A stretch of DNA of 64,000 nt from Synechococcus sp. PCC 7335 (GCF_000155595.1 NZ_DS989904.1:2667290-2731289); one strand, 5' to 3'; shown: positions 27,360-38,109, counted from the first letter of the stretch. A program made the numbers and translations. Notes: generated by a model from the letters alone, not told the origin.

Positions 27360-28133
27360 CTAACCCAAGCGATAGCCAAAGCCACGTACGGTTTTTAGAT
27401 ACTTTGGCTGACCAGGATTCTCCTCTAGCTTTTCACGCAGCCAGCGGATATGTACGTCTACCGTCTTGTTATCACCCATAAAGTCGTAGCCCCAAACCTG
27501 ATCAATAATCTGGTTACGCGACCAGACGCGCTTAGGCTGGCTGAGGAGTAATTCTAAAATTTTGAATTCTTTTGGCGAAAGACTAACTTCAGTACTACCT
27601 AGGAAAACCCGACACTCATCAGTGTGTAAAGCGATATCGGCAAAGCGGAGAATAGATTTTTCGTTGGGTTTGTCCTGGGATTGGCAGCGCCTAAGAAGCG
27701 CGCGGCATCGGGCAATTAGCTCCCGGATACCGAAGGGCTTAGTCAGGTAGTCATCTGCGCCAACTTCAAGCCCCAGGACACGGTCGGTCTCAGTGCCTTT
27801 TGCACTAAGGATAAGGATAGGGATATCGATGCCTTGGTGTCTGACCAGGCGGCAAAGGTCAAGTCCGTTCATCCCAGGGAGCATCAAGTCTAGAATGATT
27901 AAACTGATGTCTGGGGCCACTGGCTGGGGCTTTTCTGCTCCGCTTCGCTCTATACCCCCTAGAATCATCTCTAGCGCTCGCTGACCGTTGTCTGCGACAC
28001 AAACCTCAAACCCTTCGTCTGCCAAGGAGAGCGCCACTGTCTCGCGGATGAGTTCTTCATCCTCGACAAGTAAAACTTTGCCCAAACCAATTCGAACATC
28101 AGTTTGAAGTTGAGGTGAGGTCAGCGCAACCAT
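27360..28133 (-). CDS. OmpR/PhoB-family response regulator
   Basis: The 257-residue regulator has a receiver domain (about 18-140: VLLVEDEELIRETV, LIILDLMLPGMNGLDLC, SAKGTETDRVLGLEVGADDYLTKPF). A winged-helix output domain follows (about 160-256: LSPKEFKILELLLSQPKRVWSRNQII, VDVHIRWLREKLEE, VRGFGYRLG). A 12-residue polar insert in the receiver (GGIERSGAEKPQ) is unusual. SphR and other cyanobacterial OmpR regulators share the HIRWLREKLE end, so I do not assign one. No kinase gene is adjacent. leuS lies 137 bases upstream on the same strand. Confidence 0.85.
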   Translation of the reverse strand: MVALTSPQLQTDVRIGLGKVLLVEDEELIRETVALSLADEGFEVCVADNGQRALEMILGGIERSGAEKPQPVAPDISLIILDLMLPGMNGLDLCRLVRHQGIDIPILILSAKGTETDRVLGLEVGADDYLTKPFGIRELIARCRALLRRCQSQDKPNEKSILRFADIALHTDECRVFLGSTEVSLSPKEFKILELLLSQPKRVWSRNQIIDQVWGYDFMGDNKTVDVHIRWLREKLEENPGQPKYLKTVRGFGYRLG

Positions 28134-28270
28134 GGGGTACGTCCTATGTATATTTACGGCTAAAGACTCTAGGCAAATCTTATCAGGTCTGCACAGTAAT
28201 TTTGGCGATGCTTTCCTGACTTTATACTAACGATGATTAAGTTTGTATTTCCCAATACAAATGCGGGTTG

Positions 28271-30877
28271 CTATGTGGCCACAAAGTTGACCAACTTGCC
28301 AGGTACAACAATCACTTTCTTGATCTCTTTACCGTCTAGATAGCGTTGGGCTATCTCCGATCCACGAGCATAGTTTTCTAACGCCGCTTTGTCGGCGCTA
28401 GCAGGCACCTGGAGGGTTCCTCTGGTCTTACCCATCACCTGAATAACCAGCGTGATTTCATCAGCCACCAGGGCGGCCGATTCGACTTTGGGCCACGGCT
28501 GTCGATGAACAGAATCGGTAAAGCCCGAGCTTATAGTCAGAGCAGACCATAGCTCGTCGGCAATGTGGGGTGCAAAAGGTGCAATTAGCCTTACCAAAGC
28601 GCAGATGGCTTCAGCAAAGACGGGAGTGGCTTTGTCCTTGGTATCGTTGATGGCGTTGCTGAGTTTCATCAGCTCAGAGACAGCCGTGTTGAACTGATAG
28701 TCGCCTTCGATATCCTCCGTGATCTCTTTGATAGCGGTATGGGTAGCACGGCGAAGCGTTTTTTCGGCCTTATTGAGTGTGCTTTGGTCGATCTTGTCGC
28801 TAGCGCTCACAAGGTTAGCGGCGTTGTCAGACTGGGCAAATTCAATCACCGCTCGCCAGACCCGATTGAGAAAGCGATATTGACCTTCAACGTCAGCATC
28901 ATCCCATTCAAGATCTTTTTCGGGTGGCGCTTTGAACAAAATGAACATACGGGCAGTGTCTGCACCGTACTTTTCTAGAACAGCAATCGGAGAAATGCCA
29001 TTAAACTTAGATTTTGACATTTTCTCAAAGGAGACTTTGAGCGGTGCGCCTGTGTCTGGATCGACGGGATTGTTCAAGTCGGCGATGTTTTCAGGAACGA
29101 TGAATTGACCGTCAGACGTCTTGTAGGTGATCGCTTGTACCATGCCCTGAGTGAGCAGGCGCTCAAAAGGTTCGTCAAAGTCGAGAAGCCCTCGATCGCG
29201 CAACACTTTAGTGAAAAAGCGAGAATACAACAGATGCAAAATCGCATGTTCGATCCCACCTACATACTGATCAACCGGCAGCCACTTGTTAACCCGATCC
29301 TTAGAAAAGACGTTCTCCTCATTGTTAGCATCGGCATAGCGCAAGAAGTACCAAGACGAATCTAAGAAAGTGTCCATCGTATCGGTTTCACGTTGGGCAC
29401 CTGTTCCGCAGCTCGGGCAAGCCACGTTTACCCAATCGTCGAACTTAGCCAAAGAAGGTACGCTCTTCCCAGTAAATTCTACGTTTTCAGGTAGCTTGAC
29501 AGGCAAATCCACTTCGGGAACAGGCACCGTGCCACACTTTGGACAATGAATTACCGGAATGGGCGCGCCCCAGTAGCGCTGACGAGACACTAGCCAATCG
29601 CGCAGACGATAGTTGGTGGTGCCTTTGCCAAGCGAGTGTTCTTGTAGGTATGCGATCGCTCGCCCCACACTTTTCTTCTTCCCTTTGCCTGCCGGTACCC
29701 CATCCAACGGCCCAGAATTCACCATCACCCCATCATGCGGATAGGCTGCGCTCATCGTCGCGCCCTCAAAAGACTCTCCTTCTGGCTGGACAACTACCTT
29801 AATAGGCAAGTCAAACTTACGTGCAAACTCAAAGTCTCTTTGGTCATGAGCAGGCACAGCCATAATTGCGCCCGTGCCGTAGTCCATCATCACGTAGTCA
29901 GCGGTCCAGATTGGAATTTCTTCGCCATTGACCGGATTGGTAGCCATGCTGCCTGTCCAGACGCCCGTCTTTTCTCTTCCCTCATCCGTGCGATCAATTG
30001 TGCTGAGTTCAGCCGCCGCCGCTCGATAAGCTTGAACAGCTTCGGCCTGCTCAGACGTGGTGAGCTTTTCCATTAGCGGATGCTCAGGAGAGACCACCAT
30101 GAACGTTGCGCCCCAAAGCGTATCGGGGCGAGTAGTATAGACCTCTAGCTCGCCAGCGCCAGTCTGAAAAGTGACCTGTGCGCCTTTGGACTTACCAATC
30201 CAGTTCGCCTGCATGGTTTTAACCCGATTGGGCCAGCCGGGCAGCTTGTCTAAATCATTTAGGAGCTGATCGGCGTATTCGGTAATTTTGAAAAACCACT
30301 GCTTGAGCAATTTGCGCTCGACTTTTGCCCCAGAGCGCCAGGAACGGCCTTCACTATCTACCTGTTCGTTTGCCAGAACGGTTTGGTCGATTGGGTCCCA
30401 GTTCACCGCCGCTTCTTTTTGGTAGGCAAGGCCTGACTCAAAAAACTGTAAGAAGATCCACTGGGTCCAGCGGTAGTAATTAGGTAAGCAGGTTGCCACT
30501 TCCAGGTTCCAATCGTAGGAAAGGCCCAGCGCTTTGAGCTGATCGCGCATCTGAGCAATATTTTTGAGCGTCCAGTCCGCCGGAGGGACCCCACGCTTGA
30601 TCGCCGCGTTCTCGGCGGGTAGGCCAAAGGCATCCCAACCCATTGGGTGTAAGACGTTGTAGCCCTGCATTCGACGAACGCGGGCAACTACGTCGGTAAT
30701 CGTGTAGTTGCGGACGTGGCCCATATGCAAATCGCCCGATGGATAGGGGAACATCGAAAGGGCGTAGAACTTTTTGGCGTCTGGCCCTAGATCTGCGGAT
30801 GTTTTGTTTAGGGCATTGTCAGCCCAGTACTGCTGCCATTTCGCTTCTATTTCTGCTGGGCTATATCGCACTTCCAC
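28271..30877 (-). CDS. leuS: Leucyl-tRNA synthetase
   Basis: This full-length class I synthetase of 868 residues charges tRNA-Leu. It has the HIGH-type motif in [14 protein letters not shown] (about 40-55) and the CP1 editing domain with [20 protein letters not shown] zinc-type cysteine cluster ([11 protein letters not shown] and CPSCGTG) and the KMSKS motif ([11 protein letters not shown]) are also present, along with the C-terminal domain ending [14 protein letters not shown]. Length and domain order match bacterial LeuS. It is an essential housekeeping gene and is intact here. Confidence 0.97.
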   Translation of the reverse strand: MEVRYSPAEIEAKWQQYWADNALNKTSADLGPDAKKFYALSMFPYPSGDLHMGHVRNYTITDVVARVRRMQGYNVLHPMGWDAFGLPAENAAIKRGVPPADWTLKNIAQMRDQLKALGLSYDWNLEVATCLPNYYRWTQWIFLQFFESGLAYQKEAAVNWDPIDQTVLANEQVDSEGRSWRSGAKVERKLLKQWFFKITEYADQLLNDLDKLPGWPNRVKTMQANWIGKSKGAQVTFQTGAGELEVYTTRPDTLWGATFMVVSPEHPLMEKLTTSEQAEAVQAYRAAAAELSTIDRTDEGREKTGVWTGSMATNPVNGEEIPIWTADYVMMDYGTGAIMAVPAHDQRDFEFARKFDLPIKVVVQPEGESFEGATMSAAYPHDGVMVNSGPLDGVPAGKGKKKSVGRAIAYLQEHSLGKGTTNYRLRDWLVSRQRYWGAPIPVIHCPKCGTVPVPEVDLPVKLPENVEFTGKSVPSLAKFDDWVNVACPSCGTGAQRETDTMDTFLDSSWYFLRYADANNEENVFSKDRVNKWLPVDQYVGGIEHAILHLLYSRFFTKVLRDRGLLDFDEPFERLLTQGMVQAITYKTSDGQFIVPENIADLNNPVDPDTGAPLKVSFEKMSKSKFNGISPIAVLEKYGADTARMFILFKAPPEKDLEWDDADVEGQYRFLNRVWRAVIEFAQSDNAANLVSASDKIDQSTLNKAEKTLRRATHTAIKEITEDIEGDYQFNTAVSELMKLSNAINDTKDKATPVFAEAICALVRLIAPFAPHIADELWSALTISSGFTDSVHRQPWPKVESAALVADEITLVIQVMGKTRGTLQVPASADKAALENYARGSEIAQRYLDGKEIKKVIVVPGKLVNFVAT

Positions 30878-30966
30878 GCTGCTACAGTTCCTTTTTGTTC
30901 GCTTGCCTAAGGTTGTATTTTAGAGGGTGAAGTGGATTTGAGGATATGTTGTGGCTTTAGAATCCG

Positions 30967-31416
30967 ATGAAATCTGATATTTCCAAGTCCGTTCGTGAAC
31001 TCGATGCTGATCTTGCTGTATTCGTCTATGGTACGCTGAAGCCGGGCGGGCGCTTTCATGTTCGATTTTGTGGCATGTACTTGACTGAGGCAATTCCGGC
31101 GATGGTGAAGGGACGTCTGTATAGTTTTCCACGTCTAGGCTATCCGGCGATGACGGTCGGCAATGATTGGGTGAAGGGCTCTCTACTTAGGTTCGTTCAG
31201 CCGCCTGAAACCTGCGCCGATATCCTCCAGGGTTTGGATCGGTTAGAAGGCTATTCTCCTAATCGAAGCGATTTTGAGAATGAGTACTTGCGCTGTGAGA
31301 TGACAGCTTTTGACTTAGCGCAGCAGCCTTTGCAAACGGCTTGGAGCTATGTGATGTCTGAGGAAGGGGTGCGATCGCGTGGTGGAATATACCTACCTAA
31401 TGGCGATTGGAGATGA
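30967..31416 (+). CDS. Gamma-glutamylcyclotransferase-like (AIG2/GGCT) protein
   Basis: The 149-residue protein shows the GGCT fold signature VFVYGTLKPGG (about 18-28), followed by VKGRLYSFPRLGYPAM and LDRLEGY, the last with the usual acidic catalytic region. The family forms 5-oxoproline from gamma-glutamyl compounds or gamma-glutamylamines, but many bacterial members are uncharacterised. It is divergent from leuS (89 bases between starts) and convergent with the broken Uma2 gene. Confidence 0.82.
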   Translation: MKSDISKSVRELDADLAVFVYGTLKPGGRFHVRFCGMYLTEAIPAMVKGRLYSFPRLGYPAMTVGNDWVKGSLLRFVQPPETCADILQGLDRLEGYSPNRSDFENEYLRCEMTAFDLAQQPLQTAWSYVMSEEGVRSRGGIYLPNGDWR

Positions 31417-31720
31417 ATAGCCTTAAACATTAGGTCAAAGTATCCAGGTGGACCCCTAATTCCTTTAGCTGCATGGCAAGCGCCTCAGCCTTCTGTCTTG
31501 CTGCTTCAGCTTTCTGCCGCTCTACCAATACCTGTTCAGCGCTCCACAGCAGTAGGCTACCAGACTCATCCCACCAGCGCAGCCAGTGAGTTGTCCTACC
31601 TAGGCGCTCCCCTTTCCATATTCCCAAGTTTAGCTGTAGTTCTGGTATCCAAAATCGGCCATCCTCATCAGCGGCCTGTAGGACGTATTGACCGTTCTCA
31701 AGGCCTCGAACCTCTAAGCT

Positions 31721-32697
31721 AACGTCAGTTCGGGATAAGGAAAGCTTGAAGAAAGGAGGATAGGTAAGCTGAAGTTGTAAAACCCATCAGCCCTATCCTC
31801 CACTATGTTCAGCTTAGAAGAACTGTTCTGCCACGTCGATGACTTTTGCCAAGTGTTTGAACCCCTCTGGCAGCGTCAGCTGCTAAGCCACCATCTGAAG
31901 ACGCGACAACGCGCTCGCTCACTGAGCTTGAGCGAAATCATGACGATACTCATCGGCTTTCACCAAAGCCACTACCGCACCTTCAAACACTACTACGTTC
32001 ATCATGTATGCCAGTACTGGAAGCAAGCGTTTCCAACGCTAGTCAGCTATAACCGCTTTGTCGAATGGACGCCCTCTTGTTTGTTCCCGCTGTGCTGTTA
32101 TCTAAAGCGCTGCTTCGGCCGTTGTACAGGCATTAGTTTTATCGATGCGACCAGTCTATCGGTCTGCCACAACCGTCGGATCTGGCAGCATAAGGTCTGC
32201 AAAGATACGGCGGCTAGGGGCAAAACCTCTGTCGGCTGGTTCTATGGCTTCAAACTACACCTCGTGGTGAACGAGTGCGGTGAACTACTCAACCTCACCC
32301 TGACCCCGGGCAATACGGACGACCGTGAGCCCGCCTTTGACTTACTCACTGGACTATGGGGAAAAGTCTTCGCAGACAAAGGCTATGTATCGAAGCAGCT
32401 GGCTAAGCAACTACTCGAGGTGTTCAACATCGAGTTCTTTGCTAAGCCTCGGCGCAATATGAAGAACCAGCTAGTGCGGCTTACTGACAAGCTGCTCTCG
32501 CGCAAACGTTCCATCATCGAAACGATTATCGACCAACTGAAGAACATTTCGCAGATAGAGCATTCTCGTCACCGTAGTCCGGTCAACTGCTGGGTCAACA
32601 TCCTCTGTGGACTGATTGCTTATTGCCACCAACCGAAGAAGCCTTCTCTCCATATGGAGTGGGAACTTCCCCCTGCTGCTTAAACCGAACTGACGTT
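31721..32697 (+). mobile_element. IS982-family insertion sequence, 977 bp, with 5-bp target duplication
   Basis: The element is bounded by perfect 13-bp inverted repeats, AACGTCAGTTCGG (31721-31733) and its complement (32685-32697). AAGCT is duplicated on each side (31716-31720, 32698-32702). It contains one intact transposase gene. A 10-bp inverted repeat (31755-31764, 31792-31801) lies just before the transposase ATG and may limit read-through expression. The exact ends show a recent insertion. Confidence 0.92.
31805..32683 (+). CDS. IS982-family transposase
   Basis: This intact 292-residue DDE transposase starts at the ATG 4 bases after an inverted repeat and ends 2 bases before the right terminal repeat. 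The three acidic residues are visible in [23 protein letters not shown] and [14 protein letters not shown]. The IS982 pattern [26 protein letters not shown] is at the C-terminus. Nothing suggests that it is inactive. Confidence 0.92.
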   Translation: MFSLEELFCHVDDFCQVFEPLWQRQLLSHHLKTRQRARSLSLSEIMTILIGFHQSHYRTFKHYYVHHVCQYWKQAFPTLVSYNRFVEWTPSCLFPLCCYLKRCFGRCTGISFIDATSLSVCHNRRIWQHKVCKDTAARGKTSVGWFYGFKLHLVVNECGELLNLTLTPGNTDDREPAFDLLTGLWGKVFADKGYVSKQLAKQLLEVFNIEFFAKPRRNMKNQLVRLTDKLLSRKRSIIETIIDQLKNISQIEHSRHRSPVNCWVNILCGLIAYCHQPKKPSLHMEWELPPAA

Positions 32698-33338
32698 AAG
32701 CTAGGTTCATAGGGATTGTAGGTGACGTAAGTGGGCACCTGTAGAATTTGCTCATAAAAGTAGAGCTTGCCATAGGGAGGAACTGATCTATATAGAAAGT
32801 TCGCCGCAGTCATCGGCGGAGAGAAATTCCATCACAACCGCGACCGGATCGTCGCCCTCGGTATGTTGCGTATAGCTACGGCGAATAACGTCTTCTCGAA
32901 TAGGTAGGACGGATGGCACATAAAACCAATCAGGCGCTTTGACAACAATACGTTTGTCGAGGTTGGCAACTAGGCCAAAGTTTGAACCGATTAGCATCTC
33001 TGGCTGAATAAGGCCATTCTCTCCTAGTGCATCAGTAAGAGCGGCGGCGAGTGGGGGCTGTTGAATATTTTCCCCAGGATCATCAGGCAGAACAAAGTTG
33101 TCTGGAAGTGGTTCCCAAGTAACGGTGGGCTGTTCCCGAGTTGCGTTATGCTTTGCCATTGGATGTTCGCTCGAAAGCACCATGGCACTGGTATGAGGGA
33201 TGCACGAGATAGGTCAGTAGGTTAACGATAGCACTTTTACCTAGACGGCTATCTAAACAGCTCTTTGAAGGGTGTTTATCACTAAGGCGTTCAGAGGCTA
33301 AGCTAGTAGGGTGATGCAATGGGTTGATAGGCAGGTTG

Positions 33339-34496
33339 ATGTCAGAGATTAAGATGATTTTAGAGCGGGCGATCGCAGGTCAGGACATCTCGATAGAAGA
33401 AGGTATCGCTCTGCTCAAAGTAGACTCTAAGACAGATAGAGAAGCCGTTCGTCTAACAGCAGACACCCTGCGACATCAGCAGGCGGGGGATACGGTCACC
33501 TACGTACTAAACCGAAACATCAACTACACTAATATCTGTGAGCAGCACTGCAGCTTTTGCGCCTTCCGCCGTGACGCCGACCAAGCAGGTGCCTATTGGG
33601 TTGACTGGAGTGGCATTCTAGAAAAAGCGCAAGAGGCCGCAGCCCTAGGTGCAACAGAGATCTGTATGCAGGGCGGACTAAATCCTGAGGCCAAGATCGA
33701 AGGCTCTTCTTTAGCGTATTATTGCAAGCTAGTAGAAACTATCAAAGCAGCTTCGCCTGATCTGCACGTACATGCTTTCTCACCACAGGAGGTGCAGTTC
33801 ATCGCTAGAGAAGATGGACTGAGCTTGAGAGCTGTGTTAGAAGCGCTGTGCGATGTCGGCGTTGGCTCTTTACCTGGGACGGCAGCAGAGGTACTAGACG
33901 ATGGCGTACGGCGGATACTGTGCCCCGAAAAAACAACGGCTGCTCAGTGGCTAGAGATTGTTGGACTAGCGCATGAGGTCGGATTGCCAACCACCAGCAC
34001 GATGCTCTCAGGCCATATTGAAACAGTAGAGCAGCAGGTAAAGCATTTAGACTTATTGCGATCGCTTCAACAAAGGTCAAAAGCGGCAGGCCACACTGGA
34101 ATAACAGAGTTTATCTTGCTACCCTTTGTTGGACAAGAAGCGCCTAAACCCTTACGCCGCAGAGTCGGCAGAGATCAGCCAGTGCTAGAAGATGCGCTGC
34201 TACTAACAGCTGTCGCCAGAATCTTTCTAGGCAGTTGGATTACGAACCATCAGCCTAGCTGGGTGAAGCTGGGTCTAGACGGTGCGACTGAAGCGCTGCG
34301 CTGGGGCTGCAACGATATTGGCGGGATCTTGATGGAAGAGCATATTACCTCGATGGCTGGAGCTACAGGCGGAACCTGCCAAAGTGAAGCAGATCTGATC
34401 AGCGCGATTGAATCTGTAGGCAGACCCGCTAGACAGAGAGACACGCTGTATGGAGAGGTTCAGCAAGCTACTCAATATTCTGCGCAGGCTGCCTAA
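33339..34496 (+). CDS. cofH: CofH-type radical SAM enzyme of F0 (8-HDF) synthesis
   Basis: The 385-residue protein has the radical SAM cysteine motif C67-x3-C71-x2-C74, in [15 protein letters not shown]. CofH features follow: [31 protein letters not shown] and near the end [15 protein letters not shown]. CofH couples 5-amino-6-ribitylaminouracil to tyrosine; CofG then closes the ring to F0. In cyanobacteria, F0 serves as the antenna pigment of DNA photolyase. CofG is not in the window. I take ATG 33339 ([10 protein letters not shown]) over a TTG 15 bases upstream. Confidence 0.87.
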   Translation: MSEIKMILERAIAGQDISIEEGIALLKVDSKTDREAVRLTADTLRHQQAGDTVTYVLNRNINYTNICEQHCSFCAFRRDADQAGAYWVDWSGILEKAQEAAALGATEICMQGGLNPEAKIEGSSLAYYCKLVETIKAASPDLHVHAFSPQEVQFIAREDGLSLRAVLEALCDVGVGSLPGTAAEVLDDGVRRILCPEKTTAAQWLEIVGLAHEVGLPTTSTMLSGHIETVEQQVKHLDLLRSLQQRSKAAGHTGITEFILLPFVGQEAPKPLRRRVGRDQPVLEDALLLTAVARIFLGSWITNHQPSWVKLGLDGATEALRWGCNDIGGILMEEHITSMAGATGGTCQSEADLISAIESVGRPARQRDTLYGEVQQATQYSAQAA

Positions 34497-34634
34497 AAGC
34501 TGCTTAAAAGATAGCTGTTTCTTCAGGCGGTAGGAAGTCTCCTCCTCTTCGAGATTCTGTGTCAATGGTTCTGTAGCAATGACCTGTATCGATGACAGTA
34601 TGTCGATGACTCTATGTTGAAAGTCGCTTCTACC

Positions 34635-36182
34635 CTATCCTGCTAGCCGCTCGATAAGGTGGTCGCCTACGCGCATTGCATTAGCCATGATCGTCAGTGA
34701 GGGATTGACAGCGGCGCTAGAGGGAAAGAAGCTGCCATCGACGACGTAGAGATTGTCAATGTCGTGAGCTTTGCAGTTGAGATCTAGCACTGAGGTAGCC
34801 GGATCGGTGCCAAAGCGACAGGTGCCGACTTGATGAGCGATCGCGCCAATCGGCAAAATTTTACTAAAGTACCAAGAAAGCGGCAGTACACTTCCCCGGT
34901 TATCGACTTCGCGGACCACAGAGATCCAGCGCTTAATTAGGCGCTTGAACGCCTTCATGTTGTTCGGCGTATAGTTCAGCGTAATCTTGCCATTCTTTAC
35001 CATTACGCGATTGCGAGGCTCGGGCGCGTCTTCTCCGGTTAGCCACCAGTCAACAGTGCGTCTTGCCGCGAGCCGCAGCGCTAGCGTCGGTGCAATCTTT
35101 GGTACATCTAGCGCCAGCATGCGGTGGTTCACCTTGCCTAGCAATTGCACGTGGCCCATTGGATACTCAAAACCTGGCTCACCCCAGTAATAGTCATTGA
35201 TTGCCAGCGTCTTTTGAAAAACGCTTTGATTCTCCTTTAAAGTCAGGCCAACAATAGCTGCTGCCAAATGCTTCATGAAGTTTCGACCTACCTGATCGGA
35301 GCTATTCGCCAATCCATTCGGGTGCTGCTCGTTAGCTGAATTTAGCAACAGAACCGCAGAATTTACCGCACCGCAGGCAACAACAACAACATCCCCAGAG
35401 AAGATTCGTTCTTCTCCCTCAACTTCTGCTTCAACACCTGTGATTTCCTGCCCAGAAGCGCTCGTACGCAGCCTATTTACCTTTGCTTCTGTAATTAAAT
35501 GCACATTTTCTTTTCCCATAGTCGGGCGAACGCAGTTAACATCTGCATCAGATTTGGCATCGATAAAGCAAGGAAATCCATCGCAGGTATTACAGCGAAT
35601 ACACTTGCTCAAGAACATATCCTTTTCGTTGAGCTTAATCGATAGCGGCAGATAGAACGGCTTTAGTCCCTTTTCTTGAAACGCTTTATCAAGTCCGGCA
35701 ATCCGAGGCTCATGACTCACTGGCGGAAAAGGATAGTCATGGCTGCGTGGCGGTTCTGTTGGATCGAGTCCTTGCTTACCATGTACCTGATAGAGAGCCT
35801 CAGCTTCATCGTAATAGGCTTCAAAGTCTTGATACTTCAACGGCCAAGCTGGAGAAACCCCCTCACTGAGCTTCACTTCCTCGAAGTCTTTTTCTCGTAG
35901 CCTAAACAGCGCTCCCCCATAAAACTTTGTATTCCCTCCTACCCAGTAGCTCACGCCTGGCCTAACATCGTTACCTTCCTTATCCGCCCATACTTCGTTC
36001 GTTTGATACTTACCGTCGCGAAAGACGGCGGTGGTATTCCAGTTATCTTTTTCTTTGGGTAGAAAAGCACCTCGCTCTAGAACTAGAATTTTTCTGCCGC
36101 TAGGTGCCAGGCGATGAGCTAATGTACCGCCACCTGCGCCAGTTCCGATGATGATAACGTCGTAATGCTCAGAAGTTGACAT
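34635..36182 (-). CDS. GMC-family FAD oxidoreductase
   Basis: The 515-residue enzyme has the FAD-binding IIIGTGAGGGTLAHRLA (about 10-26), VLERGAFLPKE and the GMC pattern WVGGNTKFYGGALFRLR. A cysteine-rich segment (CIRCNTCDGFPC, about 193-204) and C-terminal HQVGTCRFGTDPATSVLD and VVDGSFFPSSAAVNPSLTIMA are also present. The conserved catalytic His is likely in the HQVGTC or VNPS region. GMC enzymes oxidise alcohols, sugars or sterols; this substrate is unknown. It is 58 bases behind two ABC-2 permeases on the same strand and may belong to the same operon. Confidence 0.87.
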   Translation of the reverse strand: MSTSEHYDVIIIGTGAGGGTLAHRLAPSGRKILVLERGAFLPKEKDNWNTTAVFRDGKYQTNEVWADKEGNDVRPGVSYWVGGNTKFYGGALFRLREKDFEEVKLSEGVSPAWPLKYQDFEAYYDEAEALYQVHGKQGLDPTEPPRSHDYPFPPVSHEPRIAGLDKAFQEKGLKPFYLPLSIKLNEKDMFLSKCIRCNTCDGFPCFIDAKSDADVNCVRPTMGKENVHLITEAKVNRLRTSASGQEITGVEAEVEGEERIFSGDVVVVACGAVNSAVLLLNSANEQHPNGLANSSDQVGRNFMKHLAAAIVGLTLKENQSVFQKTLAINDYYWGEPGFEYPMGHVQLLGKVNHRMLALDVPKIAPTLALRLAARRTVDWWLTGEDAPEPRNRVMVKNGKITLNYTPNNMKAFKRLIKRWISVVREVDNRGSVLPLSWYFSKILPIGAIAHQVGTCRFGTDPATSVLDLNCKAHDIDNLYVVDGSFFPSSAAVNPSLTIMANAMRVGDHLIERLAG

Positions 36183-36240
36183 AGTAGAGTTCAGTAGAGG
36201 TGAAGTCGGCTGAGGAAGAGTAGTATCTAGCTACAGCTGA

Positions 36241-37107
36241 TCATAGTCTTTTTCTATATGCTCTGACTGTCAATGGCCCTAAGATTAGTATCAAAAACAA
36301 ACTCCACAACAAGACGATACCAACCGAGCGGAAAGCGGGTTCCCCAAAAGAAAGTGCTCTCATCGCGCCAGAAACGATAGAAACAGGGTTATGAGTGACG
36401 ATCGGTTGGGCCCAGTCTGGAAAACCTTCTTTGGGCACATAGCCAATACTCATAAACGTTAACGGCAGCACCCAGGGATTGATCGCAGCGGAGACAGCCT
36501 CGGCTGATTTTGCTCCGATAGCGACATAAAAACCAAATAGAGAGACCGATAGTGCAAAGATTATCGGCAGCAGTAGGAAGCCCAGCACGCTCAATAAATT
36601 TCCTTGAAAGCGAAAGCCAATTAGATGAGCAGCTAGCACAATTCCTGTTGTTTGAAACAAAAGCCGCCCGCCAGAAGCAAGCAGTCGTCCACCAACGGCG
36701 GCAAAGCGAGCAATTGGCATAGCCCGCAACCGCATATCTATTCCACTATCGAGATCTTCGTAGAAAAGGTTGCTAAGGTTCACTGTGTTAAACAACAACC
36801 CTTGAACGATGATAAAAGGAAGTAAGAACTGAGCGTAACTACTGAAGCTTCCATTCGGCGAGACAACTCTAGCAAAGCTAGCGGTAAAAACGAACAGAAG
36901 AGAAATTGGGAAGGCAGTCGATACTAGAATTGAGGCTGGACTACGAATTTCTATGAGGATGTTTCGCCAAGCGACCATAGCGATGTCATGAGCTGTTCTG
37001 CGTAGGCCACCTTCACGGCGAGCGGCAACCATGGCGGCGATCGCCCCAGTATCTAGTGATGGTAGTTGATTAGTCATATTGTTGTAGCTACCTGAGAGTA
37101 TCGGCAT
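36241..37107 (-). CDS. ABC-2 type permease (DrrB-like), second copy
   Basis: The 288-residue protein has a soluble start with a helix containing IAAMVAARREGGLRRTAHD. About six membrane segments follow, with the ABC-2 loop FYEDLDSGIDMRLRAMPIAR and the C-terminal YVPKEGFPDWAQPIVTHNPVSIV signature. It is a paralogue of the next permease (shared FPxWxQPxVxxxPVS motif), 20 bases apart. With that permease and the DrrA-type ATPase it forms a heterodimeric exporter of the daunorubicin-resistance type. ATG 37077 is an alternative start. Confidence 0.85.
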   Translation of the reverse strand: MPILSGSYNNMTNQLPSLDTGAIAAMVAARREGGLRRTAHDIAMVAWRNILIEIRSPASILVSTAFPISLLFVFTASFARVVSPNGSFSSYAQFLLPFIIVQGLLFNTVNLSNLFYEDLDSGIDMRLRAMPIARFAAVGGRLLASGGRLLFQTTGIVLAAHLIGFRFQGNLLSVLGFLLLPIIFALSVSLFGFYVAIGAKSAEAVSAAINPWVLPLTFMSIGYVPKEGFPDWAQPIVTHNPVSIVSGAMRALSFGEPAFRSVGIVLLWSLFLILILGPLTVRAYRKRL

Positions 37108-37127
37108 TAGATAAGGACAACTGAAGC

Positions 37128-37955
37128 TTAAGAAAGCCTGTTATAAAGCCGAATAGACCAAGCACCTAAAGCGAGCAATAGACCTAGCAACCAAACCATA
37201 CTAGCGATGAACAAAAGGAAACTTGTACTCTCTCCACTCGAAAGCGCTCGTAGCGCATCGCCCGTGATGCTAACTGGCTGATAGCGTACAAAAGGCTGAA
37301 GCCAGCTAGGAAAGTTTTCAGTAGGGCTAAATCCATTGCTCAAAAGCAGCAAAGGCGTATACGGAATAATAGAAACAGCGTCTACTAGTGTGGGTTCGCG
37401 CAGCTTGAGCGCCAAAATACTATAGCCAGTGATGCAGGTGGCAGTGAAGGTAACGATGAGGGTGAAATAGCCAATCCAGGCAAACAGACTGCCGTAAAAG
37501 CGAAAACCAAAGCCATAGGCAACTAAGAACAGGATGATCGTCGCGAGAATGGCTCGCACCATGTACGCCATCACCAGACCAGCCACCACCGCAACTCTTG
37601 AAATAGGCATTACCCGGCAGCGGTTCATCATACCGGTTTCTATGTCTTTTGCAAGCATGATAGATGATCCTAAGCCAGCAAAGAAAAGGACCTGAATGTT
37701 GATAATGGGAACGAGATATTGAATGTAGTCGATGCCTTGGCGAGCCATGAGCTTTTGGCCGATGATCCAGAAGCCTGCTAGAAAGACAGTCGGAAAGATT
37801 GCGATCGCCACAATCACGATGGGATTGCGCTTTAGCCGAATCAAATTTCGCCTAGTAATCAACCAGCTATCTGTAATCGCCCTGCGCCATCCGCTCTCGT
37901 GCCGCTGAGCAATCATCTGTTGTGCCAGCAGGTCTATATCACTCTCTAGATTCAT
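37128..37955 (-). CDS. ABC-2 type permease (DrrB-like), first copy
   Basis: The 275-residue protein has six membrane segments after a cytoplasmic N-terminus. It carries the loop MLAKDIETGMMNRCRVMPISRVAV and the motif FSPTENFPSWLQPFVRYQPVSI, as in antibiotic-exporter permeases (DrrB). It is followed 20 bases later by its paralogue. Its ATPase gene lies upstream on the same strand but is now separated from it by an IS630 element, so its transcription may depend on a new promoter. Confidence 0.86.
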   Translation of the reverse strand: MNLESDIDLLAQQMIAQRHESGWRRAITDSWLITRRNLIRLKRNPIVIVAIAIFPTVFLAGFWIIGQKLMARQGIDYIQYLVPIINIQVLFFAGLGSSIMLAKDIETGMMNRCRVMPISRVAVVAGLVMAYMVRAILATIILFLVAYGFGFRFYGSLFAWIGYFTLIVTFTATCITGYSILALKLREPTLVDAVSIIPYTPLLLLSNGFSPTENFPSWLQPFVRYQPVSITGDALRALSSGESTSFLLFIASMVWLLGLLLALGAWSIRLYNRLS

Positions 37956-38109
37956 AAGGCCACGCTCCGCATTAGTAGACTAGACTAACAAGCATCCTCC
38001 CACTGTGACTATTTGGTTCGTGGCTATTCGGTGTGGCTAGCTGGTTTGTGGCTATTTGTCCAAGGGCTGTAGGACCTCTATTGTCAGTTATGGATCAGTT
38101 ATGGATATA

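Larger units (their letters stand above)
31430..33183 (-). pseudogene. Uma2-family (DUF820) putative endonuclease gene, broken by IS982 and a frameshift
   Basis: Three pieces of one Uma2 gene are present. The N-terminal part (33183 to 32788, up to VVMEFLSADDCGELS) stops early. The middle part continues in another frame (VPPYGKLYFYEQILQVPTYV to YEPS, ending at the IS). The C-terminal part resumes beyond the IS (LEVRGLENGQYVLQ to the stop at 31430). Removing the IS and one 5-base target copy joins middle and C-terminal parts in frame. A one-base excess near 32790 accounts for the first break. Uma2 proteins have a PD-(D/E)XK fold and are numerous in cyanobacteria; their role is unclear. The C-terminus has the typical coiled-coil AARQKAEALAMQLKELG. 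Confidence 0.88.
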
